A stretch of DNA of 64,000 bases, taken from positions 1,736,001 through 1,800,000 of the forward strand of contig NZ_AP024590.1 of NCBI RefSeq assembly GCF_018323985.1, written 5' to 3'. The notes under the pieces were generated by a model. That model had not been told where the DNA came from and did not search any database. It saw only the letters and a list, made by a program, of their open reading frames with translations. Positions 41,573-50,804 of the stretch are shown here, in pieces; position 1 is the first letter of the stretch, and every line of letters starts with the position of its first letter. This DNA comes from Enterobacter kobei (GTDB taxonomy: Bacteria > Pseudomonadota > Gammaproteobacteria > Enterobacterales > Enterobacteriaceae). Both the position numbers and the translations under genes were made by a program.

Positions 41573-44500
41573 GTCAGGGAAAATTTAACCTGTCGGCGCT
41601 GGCGGTGCGCGAGCGCTCCATCACGCTGTTCCTGATCCTGCTTATTACCGTGGCGGGCGTGCTGTCGTTTTTTCAACTGGGACGCGCGGAAGATCCGCCG
41701 TTTACCGTAAAGCAGATGACGATCATTACCGCCTGGCCGGGCGCGAACGCCCTGGAAATGCAGGACCAGGTGGCCGAACCGCTGGAAAAACGCCTCCAGG
41801 AGCTGAAATGGTATGACCGCGCCGAGACGTTTACTCGTCCGGGAATGGCGTTTACCACGCTCTCTTTACAGGACAGTACGCCGCCTTCGCAGGTGCAGGA
41901 GGAGTTTTACCAGGCGCGCAAAAAGCTCGGCGACGAAGCTAAAAACCTGCCCGCGGGCGTTATTGGCCCGATGGTCAACGATGAATTCTCCGACGTGACC
42001 TTTGCGCTGTTCGCGCTGAAGGCGAAAGGGGAGCCGCAGCGCCTGCTGGTGCGCGATGCCGAATCCCTGCGCCAGCGGCTGCTGCACGTGCCGGGCGTCA
42101 AGAAGGTCAATATTATTGGCGAGCAGGCAGAGCGGATCTTCGTCTCTTTCTCCCATGACCGCCTCGCCACGCTGGGCATTTCGCCGCAGGCGATTTTCGC
42201 GGCGCTTAATAATCAGAACGTTCTGACGCCTGCGGGATCCATTGATACTAACGGGCCGCAGATCAACATCCGCCTTGATGGCGCGTTCGACACGTTGCAG
42301 AAGATCCGCGACACGCCGCTGGTGGCGCAGGGCCGCACGCTGAAGCTGTCGGATGTGGCGACGGTGGAGCGGGGCTATGAAGATCCGGCGACCTTTATGG
42401 TGCGCAACCAGCGCGAACCGGCACTGCTGCTGGGCGTGGTGATGCGTGAAGGCTGGAATGGCCTCGATCTGGGTAAAGCGCTGGATGCCGAAACCGCCAG
42501 CATCAACGCTGAAATGCCGCTGGGCATGACGCTGAGCAAGGTCACCGATCAGTCGGTGAACATCAGCTCTGCCGTTGACGAGTTCATGATCAAATTCTTC
42601 GTCGCGCTGCTGGTGGTGATGGTGGTGTGCTTCGTCAGCATGGGCTGGCGCGTGGGCGTGGTGGTAGCCGCCGCCGTGCCGCTAACGCTGGCGATTGTCT
42701 TTGTGGTGATGGAGGCCTCCGGCAAAAACTTCGACCGCATCACGCTGGGATCGCTAATCCTCGCGCTGGGGCTGCTGGTGGATGACGCCATTATCGCCAT
42801 CGAAATGATGGTGGTGAAAATGGAAGAGGGCTACGACCGCGTAAAAGCCTCGGCCTATGCCTGGAGCCATACCGCCGCGCCAATGCTGGCCGGGACGCTG
42901 GTTACCGCCGTGGGCTTTATGCCGAACGGTTTTGCCCAGTCCACCGCCGGGGAGTACACCAGCAACATGTTCTGGATCGTCGGCATTGCGCTGATCGCTT
43001 CCTGGGTGGTGGCGGTCGTATTTACGCCCTATCTCGGCGTGAAAATGCTGCCGGCGATCAAAACCGTAGCGGGCGGGCATGCCGCTATCTACAACACCCG
43101 CCATTACAACCGTTTCCGCCGCCTGCTGACCCGCGTCATTGCCCGTAAATGGATTGTCGCCGGTGCGGTGATCGCCATCTTTACCGTGGCGATCCTCGGG
43201 ATGGGGCTGGTGAAAAAACAATTCTTCCCGACCTCCGACCGCCCGGAAGTACTGGTGGAAGTGCAGCTGCCCTATGGCACCGCCATTGAGCAGACCAGTG
43301 CCACCACCGCCAAGATTGAAGCCTGGCTGCAACAACAGCCGGAAGCGAAAATTGTCACCTCGTACATCGGCCAGGGATCGCCGCGCTTTTATCTGGCGAT
43401 GGCCCCGGAGCTGCCCGATCCGTCGTTTGCCAAAATCGTGGTGCTGACTGACAGCCAGGAAGCGCGTGAGGCGCTGAAGTTCCGTCTGCGTGATGCCGCA
43501 GCCGCCGGACTGGCACCGGAAGCCCGTGTGCGCGTCACGCAACTGGTATTCGGCCCGTACTCACCTTATCCGGTGGCGTACCGTGTGGTTGGCCCGGACG
43601 CCGCCACGCTGCGGGACATCGCCGGGCGGGTGGAGAAAGTGATGCAGGCCAGCCCGATGATGCGCACCGTCAATACCGACTGGGGCCAGCGCGTGCCGAC
43701 GCTGCATTTCACCCTGAAACAGGACCGCCTGCAGGCGGTAGGGCTGACGTCGAACGCCGTCGCGCAACAGTTACAGTTCCTGCTCTCCGGCGTGCCGATC
43801 ACAAGCGTCAGGGAAGATATTCGTTCGGTGCAGGTGACGGGCCGCGCGGCGGGGGATATTCGCCTCGATCCGGCCAAAATCGCCGGTTTTACGCTGGTGG
43901 GTGCAGAGGGGCAGCGCATTCCGCTGTCGCAGATTGGTGACGTGACGGTGCAGATGGAAGATCCGCTGTTGCGCCGACGTGACCGGATGCCAACGCTGAC
44001 CGTGCGGGGCGACATCGCTGAACATCTGCAACCGCCGGATGTCTCAACCGCCATCCTGAAATCTTTGCAGCCGATCATCGATACGCTGCCGCCGGGCTAC
44101 CGCATCGAGCAGGCGGGTTCCATTGAAGAGTCCGGCAAAGCCACCAAAGCGATGGCACCGCTGTTCCCGATCATGATCGCCATGACGCTGCTGATCATCA
44201 TCCTCCAGGTGCGCTCAATGTCGGCGATGGTGATGGTATTCCTCACCGCACCGCTGGGGCTGATCGGCGTGGTGCCGACCTTGCTGCTGTTCAACCAGCC
44301 GTTTGGCATTAACGCGCTGGTGGGGTTGATTGCGCTCTCCGGCATTCTGATGCGTAACACCCTGATTTTAATCGGGCAGATCCACCACAACGAACAGGAA
44401 GGGCTGGCCCCGTTCCATGCGGTGGTGGAAGCCACGGTGCAACGTGCCCGGCCGGTACTGCTGACGGCGATGGCCGCGATCCTGGCGTTCATCCCCCTGA

Positions 44501-44649
44501 CGCACTCGGTGTTCTGGGGCACGCTGGCCTACACCCTGATCGGCGGCACCTTTGGCGGCACTATCATTACGCTGGTGTTCCTGCCCGCCATGTACGCCAT
44601 CTGGTTCAAAATCCGCCCGGATCACACCCCTGACACAACGAGTCGATGA
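41569..44649 (+). CDS. RND-family efflux pump
   Basis: The 1026-residue inner-membrane pump has the RND plan of twelve TM helices and two large periplasmic loops. TM4 carries the proton-relay acidic pair in LGLLVDDAIIAIEMM; TM1 is followed by FFQLGRAEDPPFTVKQM, typical of the CusA/AcrB-distant group of multidrug (HAE) pumps with QLGRAEDP signature. The second proton-relay lysine region in TM10 is not obvious from reading. It is co-translated with the adaptor and the following MFS gene, three bases apart. Specificity is unknown. Confidence 0.93.
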   Translation: MSQGKFNLSALAVRERSITLFLILLITVAGVLSFFQLGRAEDPPFTVKQMTIITAWPGANALEMQDQVAEPLEKRLQELKWYDRAETFTRPGMAFTTLSLQDSTPPSQVQEEFYQARKKLGDEAKNLPAGVIGPMVNDEFSDVTFALFALKAKGEPQRLLVRDAESLRQRLLHVPGVKKVNIIGEQAERIFVSFSHDRLATLGISPQAIFAALNNQNVLTPAGSIDTNGPQINIRLDGAFDTLQKIRDTPLVAQGRTLKLSDVATVERGYEDPATFMVRNQREPALLLGVVMREGWNGLDLGKALDAETASINAEMPLGMTLSKVTDQSVNISSAVDEFMIKFFVALLVVMVVCFVSMGWRVGVVVAAAVPLTLAIVFVVMEASGKNFDRITLGSLILALGLLVDDAIIAIEMMVVKMEEGYDRVKASAYAWSHTAAPMLAGTLVTAVGFMPNGFAQSTAGEYTSNMFWIVGIALIASWVVAVVFTPYLGVKMLPAIKTVAGGHAAIYNTRHYNRFRRLLTRVIARKWIVAGAVIAIFTVAILGMGLVKKQFFPTSDRPEVLVEVQLPYGTAIEQTSATTAKIEAWLQQQPEAKIVTSYIGQGSPRFYLAMAPELPDPSFAKIVVLTDSQEAREALKFRLRDAAAAGLAPEARVRVTQLVFGPYSPYPVAYRVVGPDAATLRDIAGRVEKVMQASPMMRTVNTDWGQRVPTLHFTLKQDRLQAVGLTSNAVAQQLQFLLSGVPITSVREDIRSVQVTGRAAGDIRLDPAKIAGFTLVGAEGQRIPLSQIGDVTVQMEDPLLRRRDRMPTLTVRGDIAEHLQPPDVSTAILKSLQPIIDTLPPGYRIEQAGSIEESGKATKAMAPLFPIMIAMTLLIIILQVRSMSAMVMVFLTAPLGLIGVVPTLLLFNQPFGINALVGLIALSGILMRNTLILIGQIHHNEQEGLAPFHAVVEATVQRARPVLLTAMAAILAFIPLTHSVFWGTLAYTLIGGTFGGTIITLVFLPAMYAIWFKIRPDHTPDTTSR

Positions 44650-44652
44650 GCC

Positions 44653-45870
44653 ATGATAAACAAGACAACGGTTTCACCTGCGGCAACCACCGACGCGCGC
44701 CCGCTGACCGGGAAAATTATCACCCTGCTGGCGGGGCTGTCCGCCATCAGCGTGCTGTCGACGAACATTATTTTGCCCGCGTTCCCGGAGATCGGCGCGC
44801 AACTGGGCGTGTCGGCCCGCGAGCTGGGGCTGACGCTCTCCAGCTTCTTTATCACCTTTGCGCTGGCGCAGCTGGTGGTGGGGCCGCTGGCGGATCGTTA
44901 CGGACGTATGAAGCTGGTACTGGGCGGGCTGGCGGTGTTTATCGTCGGGACAGTGGTGGCGGGGCTTGCCGGGACCTTCGCCATGCTGATTGCCGGGCGG
45001 GTGATCCAGGCGCTGGGCGTCTGCGCCGCCGCCGTGCTGGCGCGGGCCATCGCCCGCGATCTGTTTGCAGGGGAAACCTTAGCACGGGCGCTCTCCCTGA
45101 CGATGATCGCCACCGCCGCAGCCCCTGGGTTTTCTCCGCTGGCGGGCAGCATACTGGCGACCACGCTGGGCTGGCGAGCGATATTCATCATGGTGGGGCT
45201 GGTGGCGTTTGCCGTTGCGGTGTTTTACGCCCGCACCCTCGGTGAAACGCATCCCGCTGAACGACGCGCGCCGCACTCGGTGCCGGCGGTGCTGGTGGCT
45301 TACGGCAGACTGCTGGCAAACCGCACCTTCATCCTGCCCGCGCTGGCGGTAAGTCTGGTGATGAGCGGCCTGTTTGCGTCCTTCGCCGCCGCGCCTGCCA
45401 TTCTGATGAGCGGCATCGGGCTGTCGTCGCTCCAGGCGGGGCTGTATTTTGCGTCCACGGTGTTTGTGGTGTTTGCCGCCGGGATGGCCGCGCCGCGACT
45501 GGCGCACCGCTTCGGCGCGCACGCCGTTGCCTGTGCGGGGATTGTCATTGCGTTGCTCGGCGGCGGTCTGTTGTTAGCAGGCCCGGCGTCACCGGGGCTG
45601 GTCTGGTACAGCCTGTCGATGGTGATCTTTCTGTGGGGCATGGGGCTGGCAAATCCGCTCGGCACCGCCATCACCATGGGGCCATTCGGTAAACAGGCCG
45701 GGCTGGCCTCCGCGATGCTGGGTTTTCTGACCATGGGGGCGGCGGCACTGACGACATGGCTCAGCGCGATACTGCCTTTTCCGGCTGTAGTGGCGCTGGG
45801 CGGGATTCAGGTGATAGCGTGCGCGGTGGCGCTGGGTGCGATGTGGGGGCGGGGAAGAAACACGGAATAG
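44653..45870 (+). CDS. MFS transporter, Bcr/CflA type
   Basis: The 405-residue protein has twelve hydrophobic segments with the Bcr/CflA pattern: LSTNIILPAFPEIGAQLG, then LVVGPLADRYGRMKLVLGG and VIQALGVCAAAVLARAIARDLF. It follows the RND pump by three bases, so one transcript probably makes two different efflux systems, a single-component MFS pump and a tripartite RND pump. Confidence 0.92.
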   Translation: MINKTTVSPAATTDARPLTGKIITLLAGLSAISVLSTNIILPAFPEIGAQLGVSARELGLTLSSFFITFALAQLVVGPLADRYGRMKLVLGGLAVFIVGTVVAGLAGTFAMLIAGRVIQALGVCAAAVLARAIARDLFAGETLARALSLTMIATAAAPGFSPLAGSILATTLGWRAIFIMVGLVAFAVAVFYARTLGETHPAERRAPHSVPAVLVAYGRLLANRTFILPALAVSLVMSGLFASFAAAPAILMSGIGLSSLQAGLYFASTVFVVFAAGMAAPRLAHRFGAHAVACAGIVIALLGGGLLLAGPASPGLVWYSLSMVIFLWGMGLANPLGTAITMGPFGKQAGLASAMLGFLTMGAAALTTWLSAILPFPAVVALGGIQVIACAVALGAMWGRGRNTE

Positions 45871-46063
45871 TTTTTCAATTCACGGCGATAATTTACTATT
45901 TTTAGTAGGGCATTATGAAAACTATTACGTGTTAGAATAAGGAATAATATCGTGCTGAATCAGCACAGTATTCACCATAAAAGAGAATGACGTGTGTAGT
46001 TAGTCCAGCAACAGTATCTGATTATGCATTAACGAATTAAAATCATAAAATATGGGTTTTGAT

Positions 46064-46813
46064 ATGGCAGGCAAGAAAAACAATAAAAGCAGAACCCAGC
46101 GGAATAAACAAAATGGTGCGGGCAGTACGCAAAGGAATAATCAGTCGGCACAAAAAAGACCCTCTCGCGGTATAATGAAATTTGCTAAGCGTGCCGGTCA
46201 GTTTTTGCTGGCTACAGGGGCGCTTACACTGCTTGCCAGTTTCGCATATGATTTTTTGACGGGCGATGTGCAGGTCAAATATCTCAAGCCTTCCGGCAGG
46301 GGCTATGAGTTCCAGTTAAGTAATAACAATTCTGTTGATCAGGTGATAGATGAATTCAGAATAAAACCCGATCCAGACCAGCAATTTATTTTCAAAATTG
46401 ATAAAGATATTTATGCCAACGTGCACAATGGCGGCGTGACAATACCTGGTGGAAATACCACTTATATGCCTGCCTATGAATTTAAAGAGATGGACGGTTA
46501 TGAACTGGGCGCTAAGTCTGAGGTGAATTTTCGCATTCCGCCTCTTGTGGCCAGGGACTATATGGTTCCTGAATATATTGTGGTTTTTGCTGAGTACAAA
46601 ACCAGCCCAAAAAATCCCTCTATGAAAAAAATAGCGTCATTTTTGACTCGCTTGCATCTCAGAGAACCGAAACAGCAGCAAAAATATTTGATAGTGGATA
46701 ATTACTGGACGCCGATTAGTAATGGCAACGTTGTCAATGCCATTCAGACGGCATGCAGAGATGATGATGTATTCGCGCAGTCGGAAACCTGTAGGGCATA
46801 CCTGAAAAATTAA
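46064..46813 (+). CDS. Single-pass membrane protein of unknown function
   Basis: A 249-residue protein in AT-rich DNA. Residues 1-40 are strongly basic and rich in Lys, Asn, Gln and Arg; one TM segment follows (LLATGALTLLASFAYDFL, about 48-65); the rest is predicted beta-rich and outside the cytoplasm, with a Cys pair near the end (TACRDD and SETCRAY). I do not recognise it. A palindrome GTGCTGA-A-TCAGCAC (45952-45966) lies in the upstream region. The start at 46064 rather than 46052 is a guess. Confidence 0.65.
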   Translation: MAGKKNNKSRTQRNKQNGAGSTQRNNQSAQKRPSRGIMKFAKRAGQFLLATGALTLLASFAYDFLTGDVQVKYLKPSGRGYEFQLSNNNSVDQVIDEFRIKPDPDQQFIFKIDKDIYANVHNGGVTIPGGNTTYMPAYEFKEMDGYELGAKSEVNFRIPPLVARDYMVPEYIVVFAEYKTSPKNPSMKKIASFLTRLHLREPKQQQKYLIVDNYWTPISNGNVVNAIQTACRDDDVFAQSETCRAYLKN

Positions 46814-46937
46814 ACATTACGTTTTTCCAGCCTGCGGAACCAGGTTTTGCGCAACAGCGAGAGCAGTTTCGCTGGCTACTGGCCTACCTGAACAATACTG
46901 TCCAGGCAGGCCAGTGAATTGACCGTTTTAAGGGTTT

Positions 46938-48548
46938 TTACACTTCCATAAAAGGCAGCCGTCTGCGCGCTCTTGTCGCCTGGCGGATACAGGCTTTAGC
47001 CATGGCGGCACCTATTTCAGCACAGGCAGTAAGACCCTGAATAAAGGGCTGATCGTGCATCAGATAGGGCAGCGCACCAAAGGCGATACGTCCCCGGGCC
47101 TCGGCGGGATCCAGTAAGGTATAATCATCCCCGACGTCCGGAATATCATCCCCGGCAGCTTCAAGCTGCTGGCGCAGCGTCGGGAACGGCAGATCTTTCG
47201 TTTTGAGGGCTTTCTGACCACGTGCATCAATAAACACATCATAGGTGTGCACGTCATTGCCTACCGTCACTGAGGTCTGCCTGCCTTTTACTTCTGTGGT
47301 GTAGTCAGGTCCCAGCGCCTGTATTCTGACCAGGCCTGCTTCACGCAGCGCCAGCAGGCGGAGAATGGACTGAGAGGGGATAGCGGCGTAATTATCCACA
47401 AATACTCTGGACAGCGTGTTGTGAAACCTTTCACGATCCTCATCATTGAGGTGCTGAACGGTGTCCTGTACGGCTTCGTGCAGACGTAAAATGGCATAGC
47501 GCCAGTGTACGGTGCGTTTGTCTCGTTTGTTGCGTTCAACTTCCTCAAGATTCGCTCTGGCCCAGCGGAAGGGATCATTCGCGTGTCGGCTGGCAAACCA
47601 TGCCTCGCAGAAATCGTCCACCTTCATCCCCTTCAGACCTGTGTTTTTACTCCACTGCGGATCGGCAAGGGTGATTTCGTCAACCATCAGGTTAAAAACG
47701 CGATCCAGCAGTCCCTCAGGACCGGCATTTATCTCGGCGGTTATGGCGGCAGGCGTGGCCACACGTAACGGTTCATAAGGAATAGGGCAGTAAAAGTCAG
47801 CTTCCGGCAAAATGCCGGAGCGGGACATCAGCGTCACGTTTAATGCTTCACTGCCCGGATATAGCCTGAACCGGAGAGCGTGATGATCTTCTTCAATGAA
47901 TTCGCCATGCTGGGCAACGACGGCCATCGTCGCGTCAATAGCACTGAGGGATGTCCCCAGGATACCAACCTTGCATGCCGGTATTTCGGCTTCCATGAGC
48001 CCGGACCAGGGGCTGGGGAAATAGGTCTGTTTTGATGGGGTTTCATCCGGCCAGACATGCCCGGTGGCGATGACAGCGAGGTCAAAGCTGACCGGGTTAA
48101 AATGCCCCTCGATCTGTAGCAACACGCCTTCCTGCGTGGCCTTAATATCGGTAACCCGGGAGGAGACGTTTACATCAATCTGAAAGCCTTTAATGCGTGC
48201 TTCACTGACCAGTCGCTGAAACTGATCGCGAAAATATTCTCCCAGCAGCATGCGGGGCAAAAATTGCCGGATATGCAGGGAGTCAGTGTCCACACCGTAA
48301 CGTGCCAGATGCGTAACGCTCTGCCGTCGCAGCCAGTCAATGTAGGTCTCGAACAGCGGCGGGATCTCAATACTGGCAATGTTAGCCAGCATCATTTTGG
48401 AATTGCTGTCACTGCAATAGGGCATGCCCACGCCGGCCGCGCTTCCCTGTTCATAGACAGAGATGGCTGCCGGTTCGCTGTTTTTCAGAAGTGAATATAA
48501 GGTGTAGATCCCTGTGGGACCGGAGCCAATGATGGCTATTTTTTTCAT
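46938..48548 (-). CDS. FAD/NAD(P)-binding protein
   Basis: The 536-residue protein begins KKIAIIGSGPTGIYTLYSLL, a dinucleotide-binding fold, and has the second nucleotide motif KVGILGTSLSAIDATMAVV and LAVIATGHVWP. This matches the FAD-NAD(P)-binding family (NAD_binding_9), relatives of flavin monooxygenases. The substrate is unknown. Start at ATG 48548; an in-frame GTG three codons upstream is possible. Confidence 0.82.
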   Translation of the reverse strand: MKKIAIIGSGPTGIYTLYSLLKNSEPAAISVYEQGSAAGVGMPYCSDSNSKMMLANIASIEIPPLFETYIDWLRRQSVTHLARYGVDTDSLHIRQFLPRMLLGEYFRDQFQRLVSEARIKGFQIDVNVSSRVTDIKATQEGVLLQIEGHFNPVSFDLAVIATGHVWPDETPSKQTYFPSPWSGLMEAEIPACKVGILGTSLSAIDATMAVVAQHGEFIEEDHHALRFRLYPGSEALNVTLMSRSGILPEADFYCPIPYEPLRVATPAAITAEINAGPEGLLDRVFNLMVDEITLADPQWSKNTGLKGMKVDDFCEAWFASRHANDPFRWARANLEEVERNKRDKRTVHWRYAILRLHEAVQDTVQHLNDEDRERFHNTLSRVFVDNYAAIPSQSILRLLALREAGLVRIQALGPDYTTEVKGRQTSVTVGNDVHTYDVFIDARGQKALKTKDLPFPTLRQQLEAAGDDIPDVGDDYTLLDPAEARGRIAFGALPYLMHDQPFIQGLTACAEIGAAMAKACIRQATRARRRLPFMEV

Positions 48549-48812
48549 TACTGCCACTCACGATTGATTAAGAATGACCGCTTCGCTGAACCATGTCAGA
48601 TCTCATCAGACGCTGAGTGCTGGTGATTATCGGCACGAAACTACGACTGGTTTCCACATATACGTAAAAACACTCTAGTTCATCACAGACGAACCGGCCA
48701 GGTCGCCCTTTCAGTTACGGCCTTTCACCGCGCAACCTGCCGCAACGTGCAATGGCAGCCGTGTAAGCAGGGCGAGGGGGGGCGGCTATGGCATTCAGAA
48801 AGGTGGCCCGGT

Positions 48813-49223
48813 TTACAGCACCTCAACCACGTCGAATTCTTCTGCGACAAGCTCCATCTCTTCAGAAAAATGTCCTTCGCTTGTGAAAAACCGCTGATGC
48901 TCTTTTTGCCAGTAAGCCAGGCTTAAATCGCCTTCGCCTTCTTTGCGGGCAAACGCCTCAGTCACGTCACAAAAACGCACCAGCCGCATTGAAATCAGAC
49001 GGGTCACGCAGACCGGGACATTCTGACCATCAAGAATAATGTTATAGCTACCAATGCGCGGGGCAGAGCCTTCCTGCTGATAGGAGGCAAAAGAGCCGCA
49101 GGACGCCGTTTTGATCCCTTTTTTAATGAGGTCTGCAAGCTCGCTCGCCAGTTCCGGGCTGTCACCCATCTGCCAGGCATCTGCGCCTGGGTACTTTAGT
49201 TTTACATCTTCAATTGCAGCCAT
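48813..49223 (-). CDS. ASCH domain protein, paralogue B
   Basis: A 136-residue paralogue of the protein at 2664-3083. Shared stretches are GDSPELA, GSYNIILDG, KEGEGDLSLAYW and SEEMELVAEEFD. Family roles are as described for paralogue A: possible binding of RNA or modified nucleoside. It is monocistronic. Confidence 0.82.
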   Translation of the reverse strand: MAAIEDVKLKYPGADAWQMGDSPELASELADLIKKGIKTASCGSFASYQQEGSAPRIGSYNIILDGQNVPVCVTRLISMRLVRFCDVTEAFARKEGEGDLSLAYWQKEHQRFFTSEGHFSEEMELVAEEFDVVEVL

Positions 49224-49358
49224 AAAAAGCCCTGCTTAATAATTAATAAAATGGCCGACTTTTAAAACGCAACAAGGTTCCCTGCGCGGGAGATACGGTT
49301 TCAATGCCGGGCAAGGGGACCACCGGAGCGGTCACCTTTAATACGAGGTATAGAGAAA

Positions 49359-49604
49359 TTAAAGTAACGCTTTAATTTCTTGCGCAGTGGTGTAGCCCCT
49401 GCTTTTGAGTTCCTGTCCTGCTGCGCCAGCTTTGAGAGGAGAACTGCTACGCTCGTTCACGACAATACGAGCAAGTTCACGATCGCTTTTCGATGGCATT
49501 TCGTCCTTGTAAGTATGCATGCGTTCGTTTGCCGCTTTCCCTTCTTCGAGAGCATACTTGCCGGCTGCTTTCGCGAAGCTTCCTGCTTTTTCCCAGAATC
49601 CCAT
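49359..49604 (-). CDS. Small hypothetical protein (81 aa)
   Basis: The protein is helical and charged (GFWEKAGSFAKAAGKYALEE at the N-terminus, SDRELARIVVNERSSSPLKAG in the middle). The C-terminal GAAGQELKSRGYTTAQEIKAL resembles a short helical SHOCT-like end, but I cannot name the family. It lies 15 bp after the zinc-ribbon gene and is probably co-transcribed. A GGAGG site precedes the start codon. Confidence 0.7.
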   Translation of the reverse strand: MGFWEKAGSFAKAAGKYALEEGKAANERMHTYKDEMPSKSDRELARIVVNERSSSPLKAGAAGQELKSRGYTTAQEIKALL

Positions 49605-49619
49605 GATGCCTCCGTTAAA

Positions 49620-49811
49620 TTAAGCCTGGTATTCCCAGTTTGTTTTTGAGCAGTTTGGGCAGGCAATTCTGAAACCACTAAGTGCGCCAGCCAGCACGTC
49701 ACCTTTATTCAACCCTCTTTGCTCGAATTTTTCCCGGCCAATTTGCCCAATGACCAGACCGAACATTTTTGAATTTGTTAATTTTTCATCACAAGATTTG
49801 CAGACAAACAT
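49620..49811 (-). CDS. Small zinc-ribbon protein (63 aa)
   Basis: Cys4-x2-Cys7 and Cys51-x2-Cys54 make a four-cysteine zinc ribbon around a helical insert with GREKFEQRGLNKGDVLAG. The protein has no other domain. It may bind nucleic acid or protein. First gene of a probable two-gene unit with the 81-aa gene. Confidence 0.72.
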   Translation of the reverse strand: MFVCKSCDEKLTNSKMFGLVIGQIGREKFEQRGLNKGDVLAGALSGFRIACPNCSKTNWEYQA

Positions 49812-50428
49812 TTTTTATCCCTTATTGACTGTGTGTACTTCTTTTTTAAACGGCATGAGTCTGCAAAAGTTTAAAATTATTTTGTTCTTCTTATTACTGT
49901 CTCTGTCAGGTCGAGGAAATTTCCTATCACGCATTTAACTTAAGTTATTGTTTAATAAGGTAATGTGTTTTATTGCATTGGCGCGTTGATGGTGCGGTTT
50001 AAGGCACTCACCCCCCAAATTAAGTAGGCCGACGTTATAGAATGATGAGGCTATCCATAGCTTATTTTTTGTACCTTACCAGTGAAGGGGAATACCATAA
50101 CGCGCAATCGCGAACATATTTTCTACAGCCGTTGGGCAAAATGCCTCATACGGGCTGAGTCAGGCGCGGTAACCTCTGTAGATACGGTACACCCGCGACT
50201 TTAACGTTAGCTTTATGCAGGTCAGTTGTTGGTTAATTTAATCGCCACCTATATCACACGTTTTACCACTCCGTTAATAAACCCTCTTCTATACTCATTG
50301 CGTTGAGCGATCGATGCTGCTGTTTTCCCGCTTCGTTGATTTATAAGTAATTTCGCTGCGTGACTACTCGCCGCATCCGCCCGCAAAACCTTTTTTATTG
50401 GCTCGTTTTTCTAAGGAGATTTCCTGGT
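49812..50428. other. Intergenic region, about 617 bp
   Basis: No convincing gene is found on either strand. The left half is the AT-rich upstream region of the zinc-ribbon gene. A TATACT -10-like hexamer at 50290-50295 may belong to the promoter of the membrane gene at 50429, which has AAGGAG at 50413-50418. Confidence 0.5.
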
Positions 50429-50794
50429 ATGTTGCATTCTCAACCCTCGCGCCTCGGCACGTTACTGCTGCTGGTGGCAGCCGTAATCGGCTTTGTAGTG
50501 GCGTTATACGCCTGGTACACGCCGCTTACCGGTGTCACCGGCACCATTGGCGCGCTTGGCGTGGCTATCGACAGCATTGTGCTGGCGCTGCTGACCTTTG
50601 CTTTACGTGGCGCAACCCGCCGCGGTCTGCGCATTTTTCTGGTGATTATTACGCTGATAATGCTGGTCGGTATTGGCTTTGCGGCGGCGCTGTTGCACCA
50701 GTACATCATTACCGCCGCCATGGTCGTCGGGCTTATTGGTCTGATTATGCTGAGCCGCCGTTCTGTTCATCACCACCATCGCGTAAATGTCTGA
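50429..50794 (+). CDS. Membrane subunit/anchor of a PQQ dehydrogenase
   Basis: The 121-residue protein has four hydrophobic helices (about 12-30, 36-56, 66-86, 92-108) and a His-rich C-terminus (VHHHHRVNV). Its size, number of helices and position directly before a PQQ dehydrogenase catalytic gene fit a detached version of the N-terminal membrane domain of Gcd-type dehydrogenases. The gene ends in the start region of the next one. Direct sequence similarity to Gcd helices is weak, so this role is inferred. Confidence 0.7.
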   Translation: MLHSQPSRLGTLLLLVAAVIGFVVALYAWYTPLTGVTGTIGALGVAIDSIVLALLTFALRGATRRGLRIFLVIITLIMLVGIGFAAALLHQYIITAAMVVGLIGLIMLSRRSVHHHHRVNV

Positions 50795-50804
50795 GGGATC
50801 GCCC

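Noticed and set aside
42754..43542. Open frame antisense to the RND pump
   Set aside because: Same shadow pattern, Gly/Arg/His-rich, no start signal.
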